A stretch of 64,000 nucleotides of DNA from DASTBU01 sp035711845 (GTDB lineage: Bacteria; Acidobacteriota; Vicinamibacteria; Vicinamibacterales; 2-12-FULL-66-21), in contig DASTBU010000166.1 of assembly GCA_035711845.1 (NCBI GenBank), positions 1-64,000 on the forward strand, read 5' to 3'. The notes under the pieces were generated by a model. That model saw only the letters and a list, made by a program, of their open reading frames with translations. It was not told where the DNA came from and did no database searches. Every line of letters starts with the position of its first letter. Positions within the stretch are counted from its first letter, which is position 1. Both the position numbers and the translations under genes were made by a program. This document shows, one piece after another, positions 41,566 through 50,666 of this stretch.

Positions 41566-42450
41566 ATGTCTTCCACTCGTCCCTGGTGCGTGCTGATTCT
41601 CCTCCTGTCCTCTGCAACCGTGGGGTCCGGCCCCGCCGCACGTGCACAACACGTCGACACTGGACCCACACAGCGGGTTGACAGGCCGTTTCCCGATCCC
41701 GCTGCTTTCATGCGGCAGGTGCGTGAAGCCGTTCGACTGGACTCCGAGCTGCAGAGCGGATTCACGTACGTGGAGGAGCGGCGTGACGTTCGAATCTCCA
41801 GACTGGGCAAGGTTGCTGTCGGCCCGCTTCGCACGTTCCAGGTCTTCCCATCATCCCGTCCCGGCCGGACATACAAGCGACTGCTCGCCATCGACGGCAG
41901 GCCACTCGAGCCGGCCGAGCGCGAGAGGCGCGAACGCGAGCACCAGCAACATCTCGCCGAAATGGATGAGAGGGAGAAGCACGAGTCCGCGGCGGACCGT
42001 ACAAGGCGGTGGAGGAAGGAGCAGGAGGAGATGGCCGAGCGCGAGGCGATTCTCGACGATGCGCTCGCGGTGTTCGACGCGAGGTTCGAGTCACGCGACC
42101 GAATTGACGGCCAGGCGGTCTATGTCATCCGCCTGGCCCAACGGAAGCAGGCGCACGTGTCGACCCGCGAGGGCCGCTGGATGCGGGGGTTCGAGGGCCG
42201 GATCTGGATCGCGGAAACCGATGATCAGATCGTGAAGCTCGATTTGCGCGCGCGTCAGGACGTGACGATCGGCTGGGGAATCCTCGGCCGTGTGCAGGAA
42301 GGCAGCCGGTTCACGTTCGCGCGGCGGTGGTTCGAGGGCGCGTGGCTGCCCGCCAGAGTCGTATTCGACGCAAGAGGGCGCACGCTGCTCTTCCGGTCGT
42401 TCGACATCGACCTGGTCACGACGTATTCGGACTACAGGCGGATCGGGTGA
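41566..42450 (+). CDS. Secreted protein of unknown function with a charged helical middle
   Basis: 294 residues with a signal peptide (PWCVLILLLSSATVGSGPAARAQ). The first part (FMRQVREAVRLDSELQSGFTY) and the last part (FEGRIWIAETDDQIVKLDLR, then FARRWFEGAWLPARVVFDAR) resemble the outer-membrane-lipoprotein-sorting/LolA-like half-barrel seen in many acidobacterial secreted proteins. Between them, residues about 110-165 are very rich in Glu and Arg and should form a coiled coil. No catalytic motif is visible. The ATG at 41566 is set by the signal peptide; no Shine-Dalgarno is present. The TGA stop lies inside a perfect 28-bp palindrome. Confidence 0.7.
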   Translation: MSSTRPWCVLILLLSSATVGSGPAARAQHVDTGPTQRVDRPFPDPAAFMRQVREAVRLDSELQSGFTYVEERRDVRISRLGKVAVGPLRTFQVFPSSRPGRTYKRLLAIDGRPLEPAERERREREHQQHLAEMDEREKHESAADRTRRWRKEQEEMAEREAILDDALAVFDARFESRDRIDGQAVYVIRLAQRKQAHVSTREGRWMRGFEGRIWIAETDDQIVKLDLRARQDVTIGWGILGRVQEGSRFTFARRWFEGAWLPARVVFDARGRTLLFRSFDIDLVTTYSDYRRIG

Positions 42451-42468
42451 TCGCGCGATCACCCGATC
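42441..42468. repeat. Perfect 28-bp palindrome between convergent genes
   Basis: GATCGGGTGATCGC followed directly by its exact reverse complement. It contains the stop of the plus-strand gene and ends eight bases before the stop of the tricorn gene. It may end transcription from both sides. The unit GATCGGGT reappears in tandem at 61883. Confidence 0.85.
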
Positions 42469-42475
42469 GCGCGAG

Positions 42476-45400
42476 TCAGCGTCCTCCGTTCTCGGTCTTG
42501 ATCGGCACCCGCTTCTCGTACGGCGGCCGCTGGGGCGGCGGCGGCAGCTTCGCGGCCCGTTCCATCACTTCCTTGATCGCGCGCTCCAGCTGAGGGTCGG
42601 TGCCTTTCGCCAGGATCGTGGGATCGTCATCGACCCTGATGTCGGGCTCGACGCCGTGTCCCTCGGCGAACCACTTGCCTGCGGGATCGTACATCCGGAA
42701 CGTCGGAACCGTGACCGCGCCGCCATCGACGAGCGCCGGCGCGCCGCTGATCCCAATCAGCCCACCCCAGGTACGAGTGCCGATCAGAGGTCCGAGGCCT
42801 GCCTGGCGGAAGTAGGTCGGAAACGCATCGCCGCCCGAGCCGCTCCACCCGTTGATGAGCATCACCTGCGGACCCCGATGCGCGACGGGAGGCCACTGCT
42901 GGCTCTCGCCGTCACGGACAGCCCAGTACGCGAGGATTGGGCGGTTCAGGAGCTCGATGAACCGATCGGGAATCTGCCCTCCGCTGTTCCAGCGCTCGTC
43001 GATGATGAGGCCGCTCTTCCTCCACTGCGCCGTGAACTGGCGGACCAGCTCGTTCTGCGCGGGGACACCTGTGCTCTGCACGTAGATGTAGCCGACTTTT
43101 CCGCCGCTCGCCTTGTCCACGATCCGGCGGCGCTCCTCGATCCACGCGCGGAAACGCAGCTCTGTTTCATCGGTGAGGCACCGCACGACCACCTGCCGGG
43201 CGCCTGCCATCGACGGTGTGCCGTTCACCGTGAGCACGACCGTCTTGCTGCCCAGCCCCTGGAACCCGGCCCAGGGATCGGCTTTCGTCTCGAGCGGGAT
43301 GCCGTTGACCGCCAGGACGTACTCGCCCTCCTTGACGTTGACGCCCGGCTCCTCGAGCGGCGACCGCACGGAGGCGTCCCACGGGCCGCCGCGGACAATG
43401 CGCTCGATGCGCCAGGCGTTGTTGGCGAGCTCCCAGTCCACGCCGAGCATGCCGACGGTCCGGGTGGCCGGCTGCTCTTCGTCGCCGCCGCCGCGGTAGG
43501 TATGGGACGCATTCAGCTCGGCGATGAACTCGCCGAGGACGAAGTTCACGTCCCACCGCGTCACCGCGTCGTTCAGCAGCCGGCCGTAGCGATCCTTCAG
43601 GCCGGCCCAGTCGACCCCGTGCATGTTCGGATCGTAGAAGTAGTCGCGCTCGAAGCGGTACGCGTCGAGGAACATCTGCCGCCATTCGGCGCGCGGATCG
43701 ACGGGCACCTCGATCTCGGCGGTGGCCATCGGTTTCTCGAACTTCTGCGCGGGCTTGATCTCGACCATCGCGTACTTGCCGCCGCTCCGGACGAAGAGCT
43801 TCGTTCCGTCGAACGTGGGCTCGAAGGTCTGCGCATCCTCGAGCACGGTCTTCTCTTCGCGCTCCGCCAGATCGAAATAGACCACCGGGCTCTTTTCCTC
43901 GCCGGATCCCGTGCGCGGCCCCCGGCGGTACAGGACCTTTCCCTTCAGGGCCCACAGATCCGAGTAATTCCCGGCCTTCGGCGGCAGCACGACCACCCGC
44001 GACTCGAAGCCATCGACGTCGATGTCGACGTTGGCGGGGGCAGGCGGACGTGCGGCCTGGGCGGGCGCCGGCTTCTCGTCCGGTTTTTTCTGGCCCTCCG
44101 CCGGCTTCTGCTCGTCCGGCTTCTTCTGCTCGTCTGGCTTCTTCGGCTCCTCGGGCTTCTTCTCGCTTGCGGTATCCGCCGCGCCCTCGGCGTCGTTGCG
44201 TGCGGCGAGCGGCGACTTCACGTCTCTTCGCAGCGGCACGGCCACGATCTGCGTGGCGTTGGGATAGCTCCAGCTGTTGTCGAAGTCGGAGTACACCGGA
44301 TCGAACGCCCGATTCGACAGATAGAAGAGATACTTGCCTTCCGGCTCGAACACCGGCAGCGCGTCGCTGAAATAGCCGGAGGTCGCCTGCTGGAGTTTGC
44401 CCGCCTTCGTGTCGTACAGGAAGACGGCCGTGTTTCCGGTGTCCACGGGACGGCTATACACGAGCCAGCGCGAGTCGGGCGACCAGTCGAACCGGAAGCC
44501 CTGGAGCGGGCCGTGCGAGAGCCAGCCTGGGCTCACGTCGATGTCGCTCGTCTTTGCGGCCGCGATGTCGTGAACGTGCACACGCATGGCCTGATCGATG
44601 AATGCGATCTTTTTGCTGTCGGGCGACCAGTGCGGCGCATACCGGAAGCCCGGCCCCAGCGAAGTGAGCTGCTTCTCCTCGCCGGTTCCGTCGGCCGGCC
44701 TGACGGTCAACTCGTACTCTCCACTACGGTCGCTCCAGTAGGCGACCAGCTTGCCGTCCGGCGACCAGCGCGGGTAGCGCTCCGCCACGCCCGAGGATCG
44801 GCTGACGTTCATGACCGCACCGTGCTCCGCCGGCAGCGTCAGCAGGTCTCCGCGGGCTTCGAAGATCGCTCGCTTCCCGGTGGGAGAAACCGATGCGCCG
44901 TTGATGAGCGCATCGGCCTTGACCGTCCTCGGGCGCATCGTGCTTTCGTCGGTCACGACCCGCACGGGGACTTCGGTCGCCTTCTCGGTCGCGAGATCAA
45001 GCAGGTAGAGACGTCCGCCGGCCTGGAATACGACGGCATCGGGGCCAATGGACGGAAACGTGATGTCGAACTCGTCGAAGTGCGTGATTTGACGGGTCCG
45101 TCCGTTCGCCACGTCGTACGCCCAGATGTTGTTTCGCTCGCTCGGGCCCCGGTCCGACACGAAGTAGATCGTGCTGCCGTGCCACATCGGCTGGGCATCG
45201 TTGGCGGGGTTGGTGGTGATGTTCCGGGACGCGAGGGTCTTGACGTCGAAGAGCCATAGATCCGGCGCCCAGCCGCCACGGTAGCGCTTCCAGGTCCGGA
45301 AGTCCGTCGACATCGGCATGTAGGCCAGCTGACCGCCATCGGCAGAGAACGCGCCGAACTCGCCGTAGGGCACCGGCAGCTTCTCGGGCAGGCCGCCCTC

Positions 45401-45841
45401 CACGCGCACGAGGAAGAACTGGTTGAACCGCTGACGTCCGCTTTCACGGCTCGACGCAAACAGCACGCGACGGCCGTCGGGGTGCCACCCGAGGACGCGA
45501 TCGTCCATCGGGTGGTGAGTCAGCCGAACGGGCATCCCCCCGTCGGCATCGGCGACGTACACGTCCACGTTGCCGTCGTAGCTGGCGCTGTAGGCAATCC
45601 GCGTCCCGTCGGGCGAGAAGCGGGGGAACGATTCCTCGCCGAGCGGCGAGCTGAGGCGGACGGCGGTGCCTCCCGCCTTCGGGACGAGCCAGATGTCGCC
45701 GGCGTACACGAAGGCAATCTGAGTCTTCGACACCGCCGGGTACCGGAACATCCGGGCGTCGACCTGCGCCGATGCCGGTGCCGGTGCGAGAGCAACGAAT
45801 GCCAGCAGGACGGCGCCTGCAGCGATCTTGGAGATGGTCAT
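42476..45841 (-). CDS. Tricorn-like S41 protease (second paralogue), secreted
   Basis: 1121 residues: signal peptide (IAAGAVLLAFVALAPAPASA), propeller with PD40 repeats (FSPDGTR, WHPDGRR, WSPDGKL, WSPDSKK), a Lys/Pro/Glu-rich linker around residues 550-600, core domain with the catalytic His region LNASHTYRGGG, PDZ (EGEYVLAVNGIPLETK) and S41 domain with Ser in NGWSGSGGD and Glu in WFAEGHGVEPD. It is better conserved around the catalytic His than the paralogue at 5138. The ATG at 45841 begins the signal peptide; a TACGAT box ends eight bases before it and no ribosome binding site is present. An ATG at 45859 is possible. Confidence 0.92.
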   Translation of the reverse strand: MTISKIAAGAVLLAFVALAPAPASAQVDARMFRYPAVSKTQIAFVYAGDIWLVPKAGGTAVRLSSPLGEESFPRFSPDGTRIAYSASYDGNVDVYVADADGGMPVRLTHHPMDDRVLGWHPDGRRVLFASSRESGRQRFNQFFLVRVEGGLPEKLPVPYGEFGAFSADGGQLAYMPMSTDFRTWKRYRGGWAPDLWLFDVKTLASRNITTNPANDAQPMWHGSTIYFVSDRGPSERNNIWAYDVANGRTRQITHFDEFDITFPSIGPDAVVFQAGGRLYLLDLATEKATEVPVRVVTDESTMRPRTVKADALINGASVSPTGKRAIFEARGDLLTLPAEHGAVMNVSRSSGVAERYPRWSPDGKLVAYWSDRSGEYELTVRPADGTGEEKQLTSLGPGFRYAPHWSPDSKKIAFIDQAMRVHVHDIAAAKTSDIDVSPGWLSHGPLQGFRFDWSPDSRWLVYSRPVDTGNTAVFLYDTKAGKLQQATSGYFSDALPVFEPEGKYLFYLSNRAFDPVYSDFDNSWSYPNATQIVAVPLRRDVKSPLAARNDAEGAADTASEKKPEEPKKPDEQKKPDEQKPAEGQKKPDEKPAPAQAARPPAPANVDIDVDGFESRVVVLPPKAGNYSDLWALKGKVLYRRGPRTGSGEEKSPVVYFDLAEREEKTVLEDAQTFEPTFDGTKLFVRSGGKYAMVEIKPAQKFEKPMATAEIEVPVDPRAEWRQMFLDAYRFERDYFYDPNMHGVDWAGLKDRYGRLLNDAVTRWDVNFVLGEFIAELNASHTYRGGGDEEQPATRTVGMLGVDWELANNAWRIERIVRGGPWDASVRSPLEEPGVNVKEGEYVLAVNGIPLETKADPWAGFQGLGSKTVVLTVNGTPSMAGARQVVVRCLTDETELRFRAWIEERRRIVDKASGGKVGYIYVQSTGVPAQNELVRQFTAQWRKSGLIIDERWNSGGQIPDRFIELLNRPILAYWAVRDGESQQWPPVAHRGPQVMLINGWSGSGGDAFPTYFRQAGLGPLIGTRTWGGLIGISGAPALVDGGAVTVPTFRMYDPAGKWFAEGHGVEPDIRVDDDPTILAKGTDPQLERAIKEVMERAAKLPPPPQRPPYEKRVPIKTENGGR

Positions 45842-45934
45842 GACCGGCGATCGTAGCATGCGACCGTCGCCCTCGCCGCCCGTTCGTCCCTGGTTGGCAG
45901 GGATCAGGTTTTTACTTGCCAGTGGCCAGTCCTC

Positions 45935-46095
45935 AGCTGGAAGCTGAAAGCTGGTAGCTGAAAGCTGGTAGCTGAAAGCTGGTAGCTGAAAGCTGGTAGC
46001 TGGAAGCTGGTAGCTGAAAGCTGGTAGCTGGAAGCTGGTAGCTGGAAGCTGGTAACTGAAAGCTGGTAGCTGAAAGCTGGTAACTGGTAGCTGAT
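45935..46095. repeat. Long AGCTGGT/AGCTGAA heptamer array (23 units)
   Basis: Exactly 23 contiguous seven-base units (161 bp). AGCTGGT mostly alternates with AGCTGAA or AGCTGGA; two units near the right end read AACTGAA and AACTGGT. It is the longest tract in the window. It fills the space between the divergent tricorn and ArfB genes and ends 11 bases before the ArfB start codon. Confidence 0.95.
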
Positions 46096-46106
46096 ACTTT
46101 GTGCGT

Positions 46107-46529
46107 ATGCTCCGCGTCAACGATGCCATCTCCATCGACGAGTCCGAGCTCGACGAGCGGTTCGTGCGGGCCTCGGGGCCGGGTGGACAGAACGTGAACA
46201 AAGTCGCGACGGCGGTGGAACTGCGATTCGACGCCGCGCGGTGCCCGGCTCTCACCGATGAGGTTCGCGGCCGGCTGCGAACCCTGGCCGGCTCCCGTAT
46301 GTCGGAAGACGGCATCCTCCTGATCGATGCGCGCCGGCACCGGACGCAGTCGCAGAACCGGCAGGACGCACGCCAGCGCCTGGCCGGCCTGATCAGGCAG
46401 GCCGCGGTGCGCCCGAAACGCCGCCGGCGCACGAGGCCCACGGCCGCATCGAAGGAACGCCGCATCCAGTTCAAGCGTCAGCGCTCCGACACCAAGCGCG
46501 GACGCGTCCGCGTAGACCGGGACGAGTAG
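46107..46529 (+). CDS. arfB: ArfB (YaeJ/ICT1-type) peptidyl-tRNA hydrolase, ribosome rescue
   Basis: 140 residues, the normal length. The GGQ catalytic loop (GPGGQNVNKVAT) and the N-terminal domain fit class I release-factor-like hydrolases. The C-terminal tail is strongly basic (PKRRRRTRP, RRIQFKRQRSDTKRGR), as required for entering the empty mRNA channel of stalled ribosomes. It releases peptides from non-stop complexes without a codon. The ATG at 46107 is preferred to a GTG at 46101. There is no Shine-Dalgarno, and the heptamer array ends 11 bases upstream. Confidence 0.93.
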   Translation: MLRVNDAISIDESELDERFVRASGPGGQNVNKVATAVELRFDAARCPALTDEVRGRLRTLAGSRMSEDGILLIDARRHRTQSQNRQDARQRLAGLIRQAAVRPKRRRRTRPTAASKERRIQFKRQRSDTKRGRVRVDRDE

Positions 46530-46588
46530 TCCCGTTCCTTTCCTACAGACCGCGAACGGCCACCCGGCGACAACCGTATAGACGAAGT

Positions 46589-49051
46589 ATGCCCGCCAGA
46601 ATCCGTCGCACGTTCAGACGCCTGTTGTCCGCACCGCTTTTCACCGCCATCGCCGCCACCACGCTTGCGCTGGGCATCGGCGCCAACAGCGCGATCTTCA
46701 GCGTCGTTCGAGGTGTGCTCCTGAAGCCTCTGCCGTTCGACGCTCCCGACCGGCTCGTGGGAGTCTGGCACACGGCGCCGGGCCTCGGCTTTCCGGTGAT
46801 GAACCAGTCCCCCGCCACCTACCTCACCTATCGCACCGATAACCAGGTGTTCGAGGACATCGGGCTGTGGGACAACACGACGGTGACGGTCACCGGCGTG
46901 GGCGAGCCCGAACGGATCTCCGGGCTCCTGGTCACCGACGGCACGCTCACGCTGCTCCGGGTGAACCCGCAAATCGGCCGCCGCTTCACCGCCGACGACG
47001 ACTCGCCGAAATCCCCGCACAGGGTGATGCTCGCGCACGCGTACTGGCAGAGGAAGTTCGGCGGCGATCCTGCGGTGCTCGGGCGGCAGATAGTGGTCGA
47101 CGGCCAGCCACGGGAAATCATCGGCGTCATGCCCGCGGGGTTCACGTTCCTGGACAACAACCCGCAACTGCTGCTTCCGTTCCGCTTCAATCCGGCGGAG
47201 GTCTTCATCGGCAACTTCAGCTATCAGGCCGTCGCCCGCCTCAAGGCTGGCGTCACGCTCGAACAGGCCAACGCCGATGTCGCGCGGATGATTCCGCTGA
47301 CGATCGAGAGGTTCCAGCTCCCGCCCGGCTTCACGAGGCAGATGTTCGACGAGGTGAAGCTCGGGCCCAATGTGCGTCCGCTCTCTGCAGACGTCATCGG
47401 GGACGTCGGCCAGATGCTCTGGATCCTGCTTGGCACGGTCGCGATCGTCCTCCTGATCGCCTGCGCGAACGTGGCGAACCTGTTTTTGGTGCGGGCGGAA
47501 GGCCGCCAGCAGGAGCTCGCCATTCACGCGGCGCTCGGCGCCGGATCCCGCAGGATCGCGTGGGAGCTGCTCTCCGAGAGCCTGGCATTGGGGCTGATCG
47601 GCGGCGTGCTGGGCCTGTTGCTGGCATACACCGGCGTCAAAGGGCTCGTGGCCGCAGCGCCGGAAGGGCTGCCCCGGCTCGGAGAGATCGCCGTGGACGG
47701 TCCGGTGCTCATGTTCACGCTCGCGATCTCCGTGATCGCGGGACTGCTGTTCGGACTGATTCCGGTGCTCAAGTTCTCCCGGCCGCAGCTCTCGTCTGCG
47801 CTCAAGGAGGGCGGACGGCTTGCCAGTGTGGGGCGCGAACGCCATCGCGCCCGCAATGCGCTCGTCGTCGCGGAGATCGCGCTCGCATTGGTGCTGCTCG
47901 TGGCCTCCGGGTTGATGATACGCACGTTCCAGGAGATGCGCCGCGTCCAACCCGGGTTCACCGACCCCGACACCGTGCTCACGCTGCGGATCTCGATTCC
48001 GACGCAGCTGATGGCCGAGGGCGAGCAAGTCGCGCGCACGCACGAACAGATCGCGCGCAAGATCGAACAGCTCCCCGGGATCAGGTCGGTGGGACTCTCC
48101 TCGTCGATCACGATGGACGGGTTCGACAACAACGACCCGATCTTCGTGGAAGAGTTTCCGGGGCCCGGCGGCCGCATTCCGCCGCTGCGGCGCTACAAGT
48201 TCATCGCCGAGAACTACTTCGAAACGATGGGCAATCCGCTCCTGGCGGGTCGCGCGATTACGTGGTCCGACATCTACAGCCGCGCCGAGGTGGTGGTGGT
48301 ATCCGAGAACTTCGCGCGAGAGTTCTGGAAGGAGCCCTCTGCCGCGCTCGGCAAGCGGATCCGCAACAGCCCGAACAGTCAGTGGCGCACGATCATCGGC
48401 GTCGTCGGCAATGAACGGGACGACGGCGTGGCGAGAGCCGCGCCGTCGCTGATCTACTGGCCCATCTTGATCGACAACTTCTGGACGGAGGAGCTGTTCG
48501 CGGCGCGAAACCAGGGCTATGCGATCAGGACCGACCGCGCGGGCTCACCGACGCTGCTGAAAGAGATCCAGCAGGCGGTCTGGTCGGTCAACGGCAACCT
48601 GCCCGTTGCCGCGGTCCAGACGCTCAGCGAGATACAGGCGGACTCGATGGCGCAGACATCGTTCGCGCTCGTGATGCTCGCTATCGCCGCGACGGTGGCG
48701 CTCGTCCTCGGCGTTGTCGGCATCTACGGGGTGATTTCGTACGTCGTCGCGCAGCGGACACGCGAGATCGGCATCCGTATGGCGCTCGGCGCCGCCGAGC
48801 GCGATGTGAGCCGTCTGTTCCTTCGCCACGGCCTCGTGCTCGCCGTCGTCGGCATCGTGCTGGGAACCGTTGCCGCGGCCGCACTCACGCGGCTCATGGC
48901 GGCGCTGCTCTTCGGCGTCGACCCTCTCGACCCCACGACCTACGCGGCCGTTGCGATCGGACTCGGAGGCACTGCGATCCTGGCGAGCTACCTCCCTGCG
49001 CGGCGTGCTTCACGGGTCGATCCCGCCAGCGCGCTGAGGGCAGGCCTGTAG
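46589..49051 (+). CDS. ADOP family MacB/FtsX-like permease, full length
   Basis: 820 residues with the duplicated ADOP layout. First helix with TLALGIGANSAIFSVVRGVLLK, MacB-like periplasmic domain (about residues 60-260), three helices with NVANLFLVRAEGRQQELAIH, then a second copy: helix (ALVVAEIALALVLLVASGLM), a second periplasmic domain with VVVVSENFAREFW, and three terminal helices with IYGVISYVVAQRTREIGIRM, ending PARRASRVDPASALRAGL. No ATPase gene is beside it, as the orphan name implies. It gives a reference for the two ADOP fragments at 18942 and 25410. Transport substrate or signalling role is unknown. Confidence 0.93.
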   Translation: MPARIRRTFRRLLSAPLFTAIAATTLALGIGANSAIFSVVRGVLLKPLPFDAPDRLVGVWHTAPGLGFPVMNQSPATYLTYRTDNQVFEDIGLWDNTTVTVTGVGEPERISGLLVTDGTLTLLRVNPQIGRRFTADDDSPKSPHRVMLAHAYWQRKFGGDPAVLGRQIVVDGQPREIIGVMPAGFTFLDNNPQLLLPFRFNPAEVFIGNFSYQAVARLKAGVTLEQANADVARMIPLTIERFQLPPGFTRQMFDEVKLGPNVRPLSADVIGDVGQMLWILLGTVAIVLLIACANVANLFLVRAEGRQQELAIHAALGAGSRRIAWELLSESLALGLIGGVLGLLLAYTGVKGLVAAAPEGLPRLGEIAVDGPVLMFTLAISVIAGLLFGLIPVLKFSRPQLSSALKEGGRLASVGRERHRARNALVVAEIALALVLLVASGLMIRTFQEMRRVQPGFTDPDTVLTLRISIPTQLMAEGEQVARTHEQIARKIEQLPGIRSVGLSSSITMDGFDNNDPIFVEEFPGPGGRIPPLRRYKFIAENYFETMGNPLLAGRAITWSDIYSRAEVVVVSENFAREFWKEPSAALGKRIRNSPNSQWRTIIGVVGNERDDGVARAAPSLIYWPILIDNFWTEELFAARNQGYAIRTDRAGSPTLLKEIQQAVWSVNGNLPVAAVQTLSEIQADSMAQTSFALVMLAIAATVALVLGVVGIYGVISYVVAQRTREIGIRMALGAAERDVSRLFLRHGLVLAVVGIVLGTVAAAALTRLMAALLFGVDPLDPTTYAAVAIGLGGTAILASYLPARRASRVDPASALRAGL

Positions 49052-49181
49052 CGGTCTGTCCCTGGCTCGAACCCCGGCTGCAGCTCACGCGAGCGCCTCG
49101 CGTGAGCTGGCTCATCTGCTCACTTCGCCCGTCGAGCCTGCCCGGCACAATTCGTGAAGTCCTCAACGGCGGAGGTTTGTC

Positions 49182-49784
49182 ATGGTCAAGCTCCGCCGCA
49201 CGATGGCATCGGCGCTACTGCTCGGTTTGACGGCGGGCGGCGATCTGTCCCTGGCCCACGAAGGAGCCCTTCCAAGGCTGGGTCTGCAGGAAGAACGTGT
49301 CAACCCGCAGGCGAAGGTGCTCCAGGACTTCCAGGATCGCGTGAAGACGTACATGGAGCTGCGCAAGCAGGCGGCGGGTGACGGCCCGAAGATGGAAGAG
49401 ACAAAGGACGCCGGGAAGATTGTGGCTGCGCAGGATGGGCTTGCCGCGAGGATTCGACAGGCCCGGGCGAACGCCAAGCAGGGCGACATCTTCTCACCCG
49501 AGATCGCGCGACAATTCCGGCGATTGATGTACCCCGAAGTCAAGGGACGGGACGGCGCCGAAACGAAGGCAGCCATCAAGGAAGACCAGCCGGGAACCGT
49601 GCGCATTTCGGTCAACGCCCGCTACCCCGACGATGAGCCGCTGCCGCAGGTTCCTCCGAATCTGCTGGCCAACCTGCCGAGGCTTCCCGAGGAGCTGGAG
49701 TATCGGGTCGTACGCAACGCCCTCATCCTCAGGGACGTGACGGCGAACCTCATCGTCGACTTCATTCCGAAGGCTATCAGTTAG
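49182..49784 (+). CDS. Secreted hypothetical protein
   Basis: 200 residues. It has a signal-type N-terminus (RRTMASALLLGLTAGGDLSLA), then a helical, charged middle (VLQDFQDRVKTYMELRKQAA, DGLAARIRQARANAK) and a C-terminal segment PLPQVPPNLLANLPRLPEEL followed by EYRVVRNALILRDVTANLIVDFIP. That tail recurs in acidobacterial secreted proteins of unknown role. GGAGG precedes the ATG at normal distance. It is followed after 12 bp by a metallophosphoesterase gene, so they form an operon. Confidence 0.75.
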   Translation: MVKLRRTMASALLLGLTAGGDLSLAHEGALPRLGLQEERVNPQAKVLQDFQDRVKTYMELRKQAAGDGPKMEETKDAGKIVAAQDGLAARIRQARANAKQGDIFSPEIARQFRRLMYPEVKGRDGAETKAAIKEDQPGTVRISVNARYPDDEPLPQVPPNLLANLPRLPEELEYRVVRNALILRDVTANLIVDFIPKAIS

Positions 49785-49796
49785 GGAGGGAAGGTC

Positions 49797-50666
49797 ATGC
49801 GCCGCTCGCTCGCATTCGTGCTCGTCGCCGGCCTCATCGCGACCGTCCGCGCGCAGGAGCTGAAGCTGCCGATGAAGGAGGGCAGCGTCAGGTTCGCCAT
49901 TCTCGGCGATGCCGGCACGGGTGGGAGCGCGCAGCGACGCGTTGCTCGACGCCTCGCGGCCACACATGCCATCTATCCGTTCGAGTTCGTGTTGATGCTG
50001 GGGGACAACCTGTACGGCTCGGAGAATTCCGCCGACTACGCGAGGAAGTTCGAGACCCCCTACAAGCCGTTGCTCGATGCCGGGGTGAAATTCTACGCGG
50101 CGCTCGGCAATCACGACGACCCGTCGCAGGCCTTCTACAAGCCGTTCAACATGGATGGCAAGCGCTATTACAGCTTCAAGGCGCCAAACGGCAGCGTCCG
50201 GTTCTTCGCGCTGGACAGCAACTACATGCAGCAGGAGCAGCTGACCTGGCTGGAGAAGGAGCTCGCGGCAAGCGGCTCGGACTGGAAGATCGCCTTCTTT
50301 CATCATCCGCTGTACTCGTCGGGCGAAAGGCACGGCTCCGACGAGAAGCTCCGCGAACAGCTCGAGCCGCTGTTCGTGAAGCACGGGATGGAGGTGGTGT
50401 TCACCGGACACGAGCACTTCTACGAGCGGCTCAAGCCTCAGAAGAACATTCACTACATCATCTCGGGCGCCGCGGCGAAGCTGCGTCGAGGCAACATCGG
50501 CGACTCGGGCCTGACGGCGAAGGGCTACGACCAGGGGTACACCTTCGTGATTGTCGAGATCGCCGGCGACGACATGCACTTCCAGACGTTGACGGATCGA
50601 GGCGAGACCGTGGACTCTGGAGTGATTCGCCGTCAGGCGGAGGAGACCGCGCGGGCCGTCAAGTGA
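49797..50666 (+). CDS. Secreted metallophosphoesterase (purple acid phosphatase-like)
   Basis: 289 residues with a short signal peptide (LAFVLVAGLIATVRAQ). All calcineurin-like metal-binding blocks are present: GDAGTGG, GDNLYGSE, GNHDD, the FFHHPLYSSG histidine and TGHEHFYER. The GDNLY/HHPLY pattern is closest to tartrate-resistant acid phosphatase (ACP5-like) enzymes. It should hydrolyse phosphate esters in the periplasm. It starts 12 bp after the upstream hypothetical gene (GGGAGGGAAGG as ribosome binding site) and its stop overlaps the convergent flavoprotein gene by eight bases. Confidence 0.9.
   Translation: MRRSLAFVLVAGLIATVRAQELKLPMKEGSVRFAILGDAGTGGSAQRRVARRLAATHAIYPFEFVLMLGDNLYGSENSADYARKFETPYKPLLDAGVKFYAALGNHDDPSQAFYKPFNMDGKRYYSFKAPNGSVRFFALDSNYMQQEQLTWLEKELAASGSDWKIAFFHHPLYSSGERHGSDEKLREQLEPLFVKHGMEVVFTGHEHFYERLKPQKNIHYIISGAAAKLRRGNIGDSGLTAKGYDQGYTFVIVEIAGDDMHFQTLTDRGETVDSGVIRRQAEETARAVK

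Noticed and set aside
45935..46095. CRISPR array
   Set aside because: Units are seven bases long with no spacers, and there are no cas genes.
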